Part shown: positions 39,701 through 53,100 of the stretch, in pieces
How positions within the stretch are numbered: the first letter of the stretch is position 1
How the letters are laid out: every line of letters begins with the position of its first letter
Source: Ascidia mentula
Lineage: Eukaryota; Chordata; Ascidiacea; Phlebobranchia; Ascidiidae
Assembly (NCBI GenBank): GCA_947561715.1
Contig: OX387200.1
Coordinates: forward strand, 18,540,501-18,604,500
Direction of reading: 5' to 3'
Length of the DNA: 64,000 nucleotides
The notes under the pieces: generated by a model
What the model saw: the letters and a program-made list of their open reading frames with translations, nothing else
Told to the model about the DNA's origin: nothing
Databases searched by the model: none
Translations under genes and position numbers: made by a program

Positions 39701-41192
39701 AAACGGCAAGAGATGGCTGAGAGAGCAGAGCGAGCGAAGGGAAAAAGTTCGCCAACAACGGCGCGTCGTCGCTCTTCCTTCTCCGCACTTGAAGCAACAA
39801 GGCTTCGGCGTGGCGAAGGCCTTTTTTCTTGGGGTTGGTCACTCCTCTGAGATATTCATCGGAACATCACAGTTAATGCAAAATCACTGTCCTCGCCAGC
39901 GGCTCGCAACTAAAGGTCAGCGTAGTCGTCAAAAGTGATCGTTTCAGGGAACGAACATTCTCCTGCAGTTAGAAGCCTATAAGCACAGAGCAGGCAACAG
40001 CAATCGCTTAGCGCAGTAACGTTGTTAGTGCGTGGTCGGTGTAATACTACGCAGGTAATCTTTGGGCCTTAGTTTTTTGATGTGGCCGGTAATTTCGTCA
40101 TCTCGAAATGCGATACGCCTATGCTCGAGTCCTAAACTGGCCTCAGGTACCTCTCGCCATTGCTAGAGAATTTTTGGCAGACGTGTAATTGAACTTACGC
40201 TAAACGCGTCGATGTGTTTTGCCAGCGAACACCTGACCTGCTATGCCAGCCAGCAGCTTTAACTGAGGGGTTTGCGAAGAAGTTTAATCCATTTGCCCCT
40301 TGACGTGTTTTTTTCTCGCCTCTCAAACTATTATACCAGTGAAACTCGATATTGAAAGCCTTATCGCTAAGCGCCCGTGACCGACGAAGAGTTAGTAAGC
40401 GGGCTGTGGCAATTTCTCGGCCCTTTAGCCCATTTGGGCGACAGGTAATAGCGGTCTGTGGCTACCCGCCAAGCATTTTTGCGGCGTCGTTAATCTCGTT
40501 CTGCAATTTAGTCTCGCGAGCGGTTTTCCCAACAAAGCAAATCGGAATATTTGCGTTTCTCCTTGCTAGGAATATATGTGTGCGGATGCTCAGATTTGGT
40601 ATGCCGCGCTTTTAGGGGTCATTGCGAAAGCCCAGCGTCCGGAAGGTTTACGAGAGGTTCCGATTGCCTACGACCCCACGCTGGCGTACAACTTGTCCGC
40701 CATTTTGCTCTCCGCGGTTTTACGAGCATCGGGCAATCTACTGACACGGATATATCGACCCCATGCTAACAAATAATAGCTTAAATTTACGCAAGCGCCT
40801 GTATTGCTGACAGCCCGCTGGAAAGACCCGTTTTTGGCACCCAGATTGTGGCCTCCAATATTGTGGTTGCATAAATTTATTGTCCGACATTTTGGACAAG
40901 GAAGGTGTTTTTCGTACGCGAGTCATATATCACCATTGAAAATTTTTGTTCTGTTATGAACAGTAGTCGGAATGTAATTTAAACTTCTTTTCGGAAGCAA
41001 GAGGCTTGGGCAAACCTTTTTCTTGTGAAACAACTTAAAAGCATAACATAACCGTGTATTTTGTAGAACAGAGTGTGTATTTGTAGAACAAAGATTGCGC
41101 ATTTAAGTCCAATAGTTTTGTGTCTGTTCTGAGCCAGATTCTTTCGGCATATATCAGTTAAAAAGACAAAGAACTGATCGACCTGAATGGAA
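30771..41192. promoter_or_regulatory. Long non-coding region 5' of Pax3/7
   Basis: More than 10 kb in which no frame has convincing composition, splice structure or known domain. Base composition becomes locally richer in CpG and GC than in the housekeeping block (for example 31100-31500, 36380-36900 and 37750-38200). A 17-base direct repeat (acaagcatatcgc) occurs at about 31650-31680. In this position it is the natural place for developmental enhancers of Pax3/7, but no particular element can be proven from sequence alone. Confidence 0.4.
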
Positions 41193-44100
41193 ATGATGCA
41201 TCCTGCTGCCAACTTCAGACCGACATTTCCTCTTGAAGGTAAGACTTAAGGTTTCTTTTATAGGCTATTAGTTGTTGGACGGAAAACCGTATTCCCTGTA
41301 TGTGCATATTTTATAGATTTTCGATCGGTTTAACAAACGTCGTTTTCTCGCTTGTGCTCAGATCGATTTGTGTTTATCGTTCAAAATTCGATAAACGAAA
41401 CACCTTCATTTAGTTGCGATACATAATTGATGTGCGCTAAGCCTCTGCGGTTGCGAGGAGATTTGCAAATTTTCTTATCCTGTTTTTATTTCTCACACTG
41501 TAACACCCGGTACAGGGTGACCCACACAAGGCGACAACCGCTGGAAAGCCATTTCTTGTGACTATTCTGCACGGAATGGGTCTGGATAGAAATTAGTGTA
41601 TTTTGTTCATTGATATCAATGGATTATTGACTGCGCCTGTTATAGCAGAGAATCTTATTTGGAATTTTTTTATGGAATTAAATGAGTTTGTGTAAAAACA
41701 CACGTTACTTCAAGTTTACCCTAATGTTTTGATTGGTAAATACTATTTTTTGACTAAAATTAGTGTTAAAAATGAAGAAGGAGGACAATTGTATTGGCAA
41801 CTATTAACCATACTAACCAAGAACTTGTTTTGTTTATTAATTCTTGCAAACCTCGATTGTCTAATTAACTCAAAAAAATATCAAATCTATATTTGCATGG
41901 CACTAAATAAGATTCGCGTATAGTAGAGGGTTGTATTAAAATCAGGAAAAATACTTGTTCAAAAACACTTCCAAACATTTCCTGGCAAGGGTTAAGTGCG
42001 ATAAGAGTCTTGCGTGACAGACCAGTCTACAGGCTAACGCTAATTTAACTTGGAACAAGCCCGAAGGCCAACTTGCAGTTGCCGGGGTCCAGACTTTGTC
42101 TAGCGCACAGCTAGAGGTGGCTTGTTTTGTCGGGCAGGTTCCTCAATGCATTTCCCACGCTAGGGAACAGTCACCATAACTACTCTGTATTGTCCCTTCC
42201 CATCGCGCGAAACTTTGAATGACCGGGCCATGGTCATTAAACTTCGATTAAATATGTTTTATTGTCGCCGATTTGATAGCGATTGAATAGAGAACCGACC
42301 AGGGCCATATAATTGCCGGGCGCTTTGTCATAACGCGGGTGGACACAATGCTGCAACTCCAGACGCACGCGGCCCGCGGTTGGCGATGGTGGGGAGGCAC
42401 TTGCTCAGCATGGAAACAACTTGACTATGTCGATTCTGGGGCAACGAATACGCAAGTGCGTGGGAAACGTAGTGACCAACACATATACTCCCATTTCACA
42501 CGGGTGGAATCTTCAGTTTCGCGAATTTTAATGACCTACCCAGTTTTTTTATTCATGCTTATATCACATTCACTGAGAGCAGACATCGGTTTTGGTACCA
42601 GTGGTCAACTTGAAAACTGTGGTTGCATTTAAAGTGGTTAAATTGAAATAATTTCGATCCCACAATATCAAGCCCCTATAGTCGCTGTTAGGCGGGAAAC
42701 ATTCCGTTGTAAAATTGTTGCTTCTGCACAAAATCATCGAAAATAACACCATTTGTTGCCTCAGTCACATCGGATGTCTCCAAATCCAGCCTAAGTCCCA
42801 ATAAATCCGGAGTGCCGCTAAACACAGAAACATGACTAATATAATCGCGACTCGGAGCGACCCCGAACGCGCGCGTCGGCTTCGTCGCCACAAAAATTTG
42901 TTTTGTGTCGCACTGGATTATTAACAGAGCTGTTCGGAGCGGCGTTTCACACCCGCCTTCGTACTTTGCTGTCAGCTCTGACAGGTGGCAAAGCAGCAAC
43001 TCTTCCGATCTTGTAAACATTCCTCGGGATAGTGTTGTCCATTCGTGGCACGCTGCAAAGCCGGTGACGCACGCGGTGGGGTGCGCTCTTCACCTGTGTT
43101 TGCTTATGTGTGTCAGGACGAACAACTGGCCGCGCGCGAGAGTCAAGTCGCATTCGCATGAGTAATGGTCTTCCTACTTGGAGCACGCGATTTCATATAT
43201 TGCAACACGTGGTCAGCTGGCGGTGCGATCTCAGTTTATCGAGTTTCCTTTTTTTTGTTAAAGCGAGCGATCTAAGCTTGTTTTTGTTGCTAGATTGTGT
43301 TTACAATTATACCAAACTGCAAACTAGACTGGTTGTAGTGTGCAGATTGTACTGTTTTTTTTGTGTTTAAGTCTACGTCTCGCTTACTCTTATCTGTGAC
43401 TGACTAATTGATCATTTTATTAATAATGATACCGTTATAATGTGTTGATATACTTTGATAATAACGCTGTAAACAAATCCAATTGTAAAATTTCCAAGAT
43501 GAATATTGGCCAAAACAGTCACAAATACGCACAAAGACTCTTGCATTAAATATTTTTTTATTGATAGGCCAAGGGCGAGTCAATCAACTCGGGGGAATGT
43601 TCATCAACGGTCGTCCTCTTCCAAACCACATCCGGCACAAAATAGTGGAGATGGCTGCACACGGCGTCCGACCCTGCGTCATCAGCCGACAACTCCGTGT
43701 CTCCCATGGCTGCGTGAGCAAGATCTTGTGCAGGTGTGTTGCGTTAAAGAACTTTTGCCATCGGTCGGGCGACCATCATCATTACACAATTTGTTTAAAA
43801 TCTGTATTTGAAATAATCAAGAACTCGAAAAAGTGATGTTTCCATTTTGGTTTTCGATATTCAAACGTTGCTGGAATACTAAAATAATTATATCAAGGCT
43901 TGGTCAATTGATATTGAGCGAATCAAATAAGCAAAGCCGTAGTGTCGCGAAGCACGTGGAAAAAATACAATGTTTGTGGCAAATAAAGACTACAAAATTT
44001 GAATGTGTGCACAAAATTTTCATGCATTACAAAAAAACATGAGTATTCCCCACTCCTGCAGTCTTGCAAGCCCCGATTTCACAGCAACCGTTGCCCAGTA

Positions 44101-47100
44101 ACCGCTATATGGATACTTCATGCTTTCCACTTGATTGAGTCATCAATTATCCGTCCTAATGCAAAATGACGTACTTGCAGGTACCAAGAGACCGGCTCAA
44201 TCAAACCTGGGGCCATCGGTGGCAGCAAACCAAAGGTGGCCTCGGTCGACGTGGAAAATAAGATCGAGGAATATAAGAACGAGAACCCAGGGATCTTTAG
44301 TTGGGAAATACGCGAGCGGCTCATTAAGGTAACGCGCGTGACATTGCCTTGAAACGCCCTGTGGGGCCCGGGCCTTCGGGGTTCGGTCGAGAAAGGGCGA
44401 CTTTAACCGTTCCCTTTTATGCACAGGATGGCATATGTGAGAGGAACAGCGTCCCCTCCGTCAGTTCAATTAGCAGGACGCTGCGCGCCAAGGGATGCGA
44501 CGTGGATAACGAGGCAGAACTATCAGGTAAATAATGCACTGTGTAGTGACGGATTAAAACACCTGGGACGATTGAGTTTTTCACCGGTTGCTTCCGTAAG
44601 CCATCAATGCTTAATCTCTGCCCGTCTATTGGGATGTTATATCGAAATGATGAGCTTGGGGTACAACTCCTAGTGCGCCGTTTTGTACCGTTAATAATTT
44701 ATACTATTCCCGTGTTTTGCCAATCGCTGTCAAGAGCCGAAAAGCGAGCTTTTCCCACTGTGTAGCGCGTCAGTGGTCATACAGGCCAATGGCGGGGCAT
44801 TTAACAACGCAAATGCACTAGAGCCCGAAGCTTTGACTGACGGCCTCACATTAATTGGCATTGCGACAAATCTGCCGACTCTGGGGGAGAAAAACCACGC
44901 GCCCTGGCCAATACTTCTCGCCGCGCACTCGCGTAATGGCGTGGCTTTTTGTCCTGGGTTATTAAGACACAGCCGTGCGCAAGGGAATGACACAGGCGTC
45001 CCGCCGACCCGGGGAGGCATCAGGAGGGACGATAATGAACCCGAAGCTTCCCTTGTGCGCTGCGTAATGACTCCCGACAAGAGTTTTTGTGGCCGCGCAA
45101 TAATCCGACTTTGCCGGGCCGCGCACTCTGCAGCCTTTGCCTTTGTCGAGCAGGCAAGTTTGCTTGATGAAAAGTGACGCGGACGAGTGGCGTTTTTGTG
45201 TGTTTGCGATCCCCTCTGCGAGAGAGTTGAAAGGTCGCCCAGCAGATTGTGTCGCCCGCTGTGTGTGTGTGCGAGTGGGTCGCGACGCCTGGCATTCGGA
45301 ATCCAAAAATACAGAGTGTTAAATAAACATGGGGTAGTTTGTTTGTGTCTTCTTTATTTCCTGGTACCTTTATTGGTTGAATCGCGTATTGTTTCAGTGG
45401 GTTTTTCATGTATTAAAATACTGCACACGTTTAGTAACAGCAGGGTACATCTGTTTATCATGTCCTATCTGCACAGGGCTCGTTAGCGTTTGTTAAAACA
45501 AGGGTTATTTCTTCCCTTCCAAAGTTATCGAATAATGCAATCAGTTCAAGAAATTCCCACATGTATCCGTTGAAATGTTTGTTGGGGATTTGCTTTTCTT
45601 TTGAAGCCTGTGAATAAAACTGTATTTTATCATTTTGTCCTCTAGAATAAATGTTTTAGGTTCTTTGCTTCAGCATTTGCATTCGTAACTATTAACGACT
45701 AAAGTTCTTGGAATCCCAGAAAAAAAAAACACGACGGTCTTCGAAGCGCAGTTGAAGTTCATCGTGACATATGGAGGCAGTTTAGGCGGTCGCGATTCTA
45801 GCACCAATTTTCCGCCACTGTTCCGCCCCTTCTGGCAGTCGGCGAGGTCAGGGCGCCATAAGCAAGAGTGTGTCGTGTCGCCATTAGCTTGCGCAAATAC
45901 TGGAGGTCGCGGTGCCAGGTCTCCCGCCGGGGGGTTGCGTGTTGTTGGGGCCGCTCGGGGGCCCGCGTTAATGTGCCCTGATCACGCGTGAACTGTTATA
46001 GAGTCGTAGGGCGATTACGGTTCCCGCTTGGCAGATTTGTACCGCTGCGGACCGGAGTTAGCCCACGTTTGGTTGATAGGTTTGCGGTCTGAGGTCGCCC
46101 AGTTAATCGAATTTAATTTGTTCGTTGATCATAAAGACTTTTGGCTGCAAATGTATCATGTTACATAATTCCTTGTTTGAGTGTGTAAAGTGTTTGGCCA
46201 CAATGATGACAACTGTGAAATGCGATCACTTCGATCGATACCAAATCGTCAGCCAATAACAGACCCATTAGGTGCGTGACTTGTCGCTTGTGGGCGCTTT
46301 GTGTCTTGCTTTTAAGGCAACTGCTCAGTGTAGATCATAATAAAAAGGGGCTCTTTGTTATGAATATATTGATCGTTTACAAAAATATGCATAATGTTCT
46401 CATCTATGACAAATAGATGAAACCAACATCCAAGTACTTTTGTATGTTTAGCGTAACCCATAGCGTCGCCTCTGTGGTTTCACGATGAATTGCGACCTCG
46501 CGGCGTATATCGTTTTTGACACAGCCGTTACGAAGAATTAAGCGCAAAAATATTTGTGTTGTAAGCGGATTAAACTCGCCCGGCTTGTCGGCACATAGTT
46601 TTCAGTCGGAACCAAATCGTCCTACGGAGATCCGATCTTCTCGCCCGGCAAGTCGGCATGAAAGCGAGACGGCCGACTCGCCGCCTACAAATCGGAAATG
46701 GCCGAAGGTGGCGTCCATTCACACGCAATCTAAAGGCGCCGGAACAGGTGCGCAAAGCGCGGAGAACGCGCAAAGGCCCCGCAGGCGTGCGGTCGCCTCG
46801 CCATTTTGTTTTCGCCGCTCAGGTGTGAAATACTATTAAATCGGTGGCGATTCTTGCCTGCGCGTTCACACGGCCGCACAGACAGGTTGAAAATTGGTAA
46901 TTGCGCGTGTCTGGAACCATTGCAAATCAACTGTGCGGTGCGTGACCGATCGAGATTTAACAAAGTCGTTTTAATCGACACCGTTCGTGTGACACCGGGT
47001 AACGAAGATGCGGATTTGCGGTAAACAATAATGTTGTAATATGCGCGACTAGGTTTTGTCAGTCGACAAAGGGAAAAGATGAATCGAAGGGCTTTATACG

Positions 47101-50100
47101 CACTGGGCGTTTTCGGGGTCTTATTCCGGTCAGTTCGCTTCCTTACTTACTAATTTCGGAAGTGGCATCAACTGCTAATCTAACATGTGACATAATTTCA
47201 AACCGTCCAAAAACAGCAAACTGTTGCAGCATCTTCAAGCTGGAATAGCTGCGCAATAGGAGCCAGAGTATAAACAAGGGCGAGCTGAGTTGAAACATCA
47301 GCGCGAAAGTTGCCGGTAACAAGAGGCATACCGGGGCGCCCCGCTCGTAAATCCGGCTTCAAGGAGGCAAATCGGCTTAACACAGAAACTATGTTTCCCA
47401 CTTCTTCCTTTTCTTCCGCCGCAAATCCTCTGCTAAGTTATCTGCCGCAGGTGGACTCGACGGGAACTCCCGTAAATCGGTGAACCTCAAAGCACCAAAC
47501 AGACGACGACAAAGCTTTATATTTTTAACTGTTGTTTGGCATACGCAAGATCCTACACGTGCGCTTGAAATCATTGCTCTTTTTCGCACAGTTATTTACG
47601 TGCGAAGATGTTTTGCATATTGGGCGAATTCATACAGTTGGTGTGGACTCGCAAATAACGGCCTGCAATCGCGCGATCTAACATTTTGCTGACTGAAAAG
47701 TCTATTTGATTTTATCGTCTCGCGGGCGGAGCAACGCTGTCGGTATGGCCACAAAAAGGGGATTTGCTCGACATGTCGTTTGACGCCCATCGACATGCAA
47801 ACCCAAGATAAACGGCCTGGGCCAAGCGATTGAATTTGATCATATCATCGCTGATGTTGCTGCGGCGTTTTAGTATCGTGAAAGATGAGACACGGTGAGA
47901 CACCAAATCATAAAATAGCTAATGTAATCTGTACTTTTTTCTCACAAGCAAAGGCAGCGATCATCAGTTTTTGACGGCAAGTTCAATTTAGCAGACTGAC
48001 CCACGCTTTCCCGTAAGTTATGCAACTCCTCTTATCAATTAATCATGTCCCAGCACCTCGACGTTCACTGGCTCATCCGCGGTAAACGCACATGGCAGCT
48101 GAATTGCAGCCGAACGGGTGCGAAAAAGCCACAGAAGAGCAAGCGCTTCTTCCGCCCTCTGCATACGCTCAAGGCCACAAGGTCGAGGTTAATGTGAAAG
48201 TGCGGCTTCCTTCGTAAGAAGCCATGGAGATCGAACACAGAGCACCAAAACCGTACGCGGAACGGTTTGCTCATTAGAGAAACCCGAAGGGCAACTGCTC
48301 GGGCTGAATTCTATAGCATCACTCGTCCGTTGGTGGAGGCGCTGCTGCTTGAATTATTCACAGACCCAAGGAAGGCCGGTATTCGTCCCAGAGTTGACTA
48401 ATAAAGTGTCTCGCACCACAGGCGGGCAAAACAGTGGGCGTGAATGTAACGCGTGATGCGGAGACCTCTTGTTGCACTTGACTTGCGTCGCTGCCCCCGA
48501 GCCATGCAATTATCTCAAGCATCGGCGACGTGTAAAGCGCGTTTGTTTGTTGGACTGCGCGATTTTGATCGGCGACTAGAGAGCCCCTAACACATGTCTG
48601 GGTGGCAGATACGAGCGCGACCTTTCCAAACGCATCACGCGAACGCAACCAACACAATCAAGTTTGAGTTCGAAATTACGCCAGGGATCCTTTACCTAAA
48701 GCCTTACATAGACAATATATACCACGAAAACTAAACAAATCAACAGTTGCACTGATGTTGAACACAGTTGTGTTTCGGACGTCTGCTCAACATGACCAGC
48801 ATCTTTGCTTTGGCTTTTATAATTCGAGTAGTTTTTTGTACCCTAAACTAAACAAATTTAGAGCCAGGAAAAATGCGGAAACTGTGACTATAACCCGACT
48901 TTTTTTACCAACAGCAGCCAACCGCTCGGGATCGTCTGGTGGAGAACACAACGACGGCGAGGGAAGTGAAAGTGAATCAGAACCTGATTTACCACTGAAA
49001 CGCAAGCAGAGAAGAAGCCGGACGACCTTCAGTGCCGAGCAGTTGGACGAACTTGAGCGATGTTTCGAACGTACTCATTACCCTGATATTTACACGCGCG
49101 AAGAACTTGCTCAGCGGACGCGACTAACGGAGGCCAGAGTACAGGTACTTTTTAGGCTTCTTCATGCTTTGTTTAAAATTCGCTGGAAAATCGTAAAGGC
49201 AAACGGTTATCTGATAAATCTTGCATTAAATGAGTGTGGCCGCAGAAGAGGTATTTTGCAGTTGCAACTTTATGTTTTTATGTTTGCACATGTTAAAGAG
49301 AAAGATTCAAATATTTTGTGACAAAAGTTAAATTGGTTTAAAACTAGGCAAAAGATAAGGTTTCTGCAAGGTAATTTGTTTGACCTATCCAACGCAGGAC
49401 GCTTATGACATCGTTGTGACGTAATATGGACCGCAATATATGTGTACGTGCAAAAACAAACGTGGCCGCCACCCCAAAAAAATTTGTGTGTAACTTTGAA
49501 AATTGCATCTCGGAATAATGCTTGTTGTACAAATTGCTTTGGCGTGGGTTGGGTCAAGTTTTCTTTGCGTAAAGTGTTGTTGTATGGGAAAACAGTGCTC
49601 AGTGGTAAACCCGCGCGACTTACAAACATTCTGATCATAATTATAGCTGGAATTTTTAAAATTAATACTTCAATGCAGATGTGGCAATTTCGTCGCAGTT
49701 GGCTAAAATTATTTCCTAGCAAGGCAAAATCAAATTAGCTAACATGCAGCAGAAGATCCATCTCGTAATATTAAAGTCGAGTTAAGGATTCGTTGCTAAC
49801 CCGCTCCGGGTTCTCGCTATTTTTCCCGCAAACGATCCGTCATCGTAAGCGTCGCCAAAACGCGAATAATGTCGCGCGCAATCACAATAAATAAACCGCC
49901 CATTTTAGGTCTCGCCGCGTTCTCCGGCCGCCGCAGCAGCCGCAAACGAATCGGTTTGTCGCAGGTAGGGCCTGAACCGCTGAACGGATTCAAAAAAATT
50001 GAACGCCCTCCGGCCAAAATAGTCAGTTGTCCACTTCATGCGTCCTGTTTACGTAATTATGTCCACCATCTCGCACCTCATCCATCGCGCTGGACTCGGA

Positions 50101-53100
50101 CCTTTTCGATCGATTAGTGCGACATACGCAGACTTACTGCAGTCCTCAGCAGCTGCTGGAGATGCCAAGTTTACCAAAACAGCGATTATTAGGTCAACGC
50201 CGAGGCACGTTTATCGTTAATTAAAACAGTGCGTCCCGCGACAGCCTTGAGGTATTAGCGCTATCCTTCAGGTCGTCGATTTTAGGCCGATGGCATTTGG
50301 GCTGCTGACAGTCACCTGGCTCAAACCATAAAGACGTTTCGGGCGATAAAACAAGATCGTGTGGTCTACTGCTAATCCTTCTGTTGGAAATGTTCCAGAG
50401 CTCCATGTTTTAAACCAACCCCTTGAGTGAACGGGTTACGCGTGTTATCGCAGACAGGCCGAACAACAAGAACAGTTTAGTGGCCGTGATCCGATATTTC
50501 AGTTCAAAGAGCTCGTCTGGCATTCGCAAAAGACAAGCACGAAATCACGTGTTTTGAACTTTTTGATTATTTTCCAAAATTAGCCGAAATTCGCCCTTGT
50601 GTTTGGTTTGTTTTTACTAATTTAGTGCCGCCCTTGTTGCGGTTGCAACCGGACACGCCGACAAGGCGCATGCGCCGCCTGTACAAAAGTATGGTAATGG
50701 GACAGTGATTAATGAGGCAACTTGGTCTCGATTCGCAGGAATTGCCCACTTTCACAGGCTAATTACACCTGGTTCCGTGTTGATCACTTGTATGTATGCC
50801 TGGTTTTCAATCAGGTTTTGGCAACAAACACAACGTTTTCGGCGGCCGCGGTTTTCTCCTTAATGCACTGCGGCTTGGCCTTACGCTGAGAGCGATTACA
50901 ATCGCAAGAGCAAGCGTGTTTTTGTACGGAACCGACACGACAGTGACGGCCATTGTGAGAATCCGTAGCAGCTTGGCACCTCTGCCAGTGCCCCTACGCC
51001 CAGTCCGGTCATTTGTCATGTTTTGGTTTCCCCGATAAATCACCTCAATTTTCCGCCCAACTCTCGGCTTCGATCAGGTTATCGCGCATTAGGGCTCGAC
51101 TTGACCAGCGATAGTTTTTCCCCAGCGCTTTGAGAAACTTCGAGCGTCTAATATGAAGAAGGCTGTCATTTCATCTAAGCGCAGAGTTTTTGTGCTTGAA
51201 ACGGCCAGACAAGAATCGGCAACGAGTGGCGCATATCGTGGGTAATGGTTGTCCGCTCGACAGGTGTTTCGGAAGTCGTCCGTCTTCTGCCATTCCGAGG
51301 GGTCAAACTAACGCGATAGCGTCTACTGTCAAATGTCATGACGATACGCCTGAAGCCCAGGTGCTCGCGCTATTGAATCCTCCGCAAGTCCGATCGGTGC
51401 GCAAATGAAAATTTTCATCAAGCCTCGTGTCAGACTTCAAAACCCTGACCGGCTTGTCGCGATAAGACTCCGTACAGCGCGCGCGTGATTAATACCGCTG
51501 TCGATATTCAGCCCGCAACATCGATTGCTTTTCATTATCCAGGTGTGGTTCAGCAACCGCCGCGCGCGCTGGAGGAAGCAAATGGCCGCGCAGCAGCTCC
51601 ACGGGATATCATCACACCCTCATCCCCACCATATACCATCTCACCTTGCTTATACTCACACAATGCCTGCAGCTGTAGGCATGGGGGCAGCTCCTACTGG
51701 ACACAACTACATGCTGCAGAGTCCAACATCCCATCATCCTACGCAGGCTGTGCACGATTCATTCGGAAATTCAGCACACGGTAGGTTATCTGCTGTTTCT
51801 CAATATACCACTACCCGTTGCATGTGTTCTGTTATTCCAGCGATAGTTCAGCAAATATATTTTTGTAATGCTTCGACTTTTTGTCTTCATATGTCTTCGG
51901 AAATCAACATTTTATACCCCATGCACAAATGTAACAATGATATTTCCGGTATGCCTGTAGGAGATATTAATGTTCTGGGTATTTTTTAGATAAAAATCGA
52001 GTCGACGCATTTCAATCGCATATTTATTTTTAAATTTTTCAGAACAATCCTTCCATCGCGCACACGGTCCCGTCCTCTCGCCTACAATGACTCATCCTCA
52101 CCAAACGATGCGATATGATGGCAAGGACCCATTGAATCAGAGCGCGGCAGCAGCCTACAACCTGATGGGGGCATCGGCAGCCGCAGCAGCCGCCGCGGCC
52201 CGTTATGGCCAATATCCGTCGGCCGCCGCTGCCAGCGCATTTGGAGATGCCTACTCACTGCATCCTTACCACCATTCCGGGTCGCCGCCAACTAGTGGAA
52301 TGGTAAGATTGTTTATTTATCGCGCCTCACAACTGGCCGAGCATGCCCTATGGACTTGAGTCAATGTGTAAGCAACTAAATAAACGTGCAGGAATCTCGT
52401 GCTTAGTCTGTTTTCCGGGCTTGACATTTGGACTGGAAACAAACAAGCTCTGTTGGTTCTGCGCTGCTGTATTTTGGTGAAATGCCGTCTTTACGTTGAG
52501 CTGGCCAAACAAATTTGCATGCTAGTTGGTTGAGCATTACAACAAAGCTTGACTAAATGCAGTATACAGTTTTGATCAACTGTTTTCTATGGTACATTGC
52601 GTTTCTATGGCACAATTAAATCAAAACATCTAAGCAGGATTTTCTTGTACGCTTTTTTAGTTTAGCTGTTTGTGTTAATCCCGGGAAATATTGTGTATTA
52701 CCCTCGTGGTCACTATTACACAATCGATCTTTGAACAAACGTAACATTGGTTACTTTCTTGTGTATACAAACCTCTTCGTACTTGCAGATCTTCGGTTTG
52801 TGTCCCGCCTCCTCGTCCAGTTATCTTCCAGCCACCGGTGCCTCGAACAACGCGGAAAGACTCATTTCGTCCAAGTCCTCCCCGGTGGAGGGACTTTCCC
52901 CTTCCGAAAACCCATCGCACGGTCACCGCTCCCATTACACGGGAGGCGCAAATGGCATGAGTCAGCAGCACCAAAGCAGAAGCCATCACTCGCAGCATTG
53001 CTTCGAGGCATCCGGTGCAAGACAACACGAGCGCAACCCATCTTCCTCCTCTCCTCCATCCTCAATTGGGGAGTCGCACCTAAATTCAGGTATGTTCTGT

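Noticed and set aside
44730-45409. Long frames on both strands (up to 134 residues) in Pax3/7 intron 4
   Set aside because: Several frames on both strands are open together because the segment is GC-rich. None has domain similarity or fits Pax3/7 phase.
46516-46981. Plus- and minus-strand frames of about 80-107 residues in the same intron
   Set aside because: Arg- and Pro-rich translations of CpG-rich DNA, with no conserved features.
49145-49321. Read-through of the homeobox exon into a 188-residue frame
   Set aside because: It would truncate the homeodomain before the recognition helix; the donor at 49145 and exon 6 restore the complete domain.
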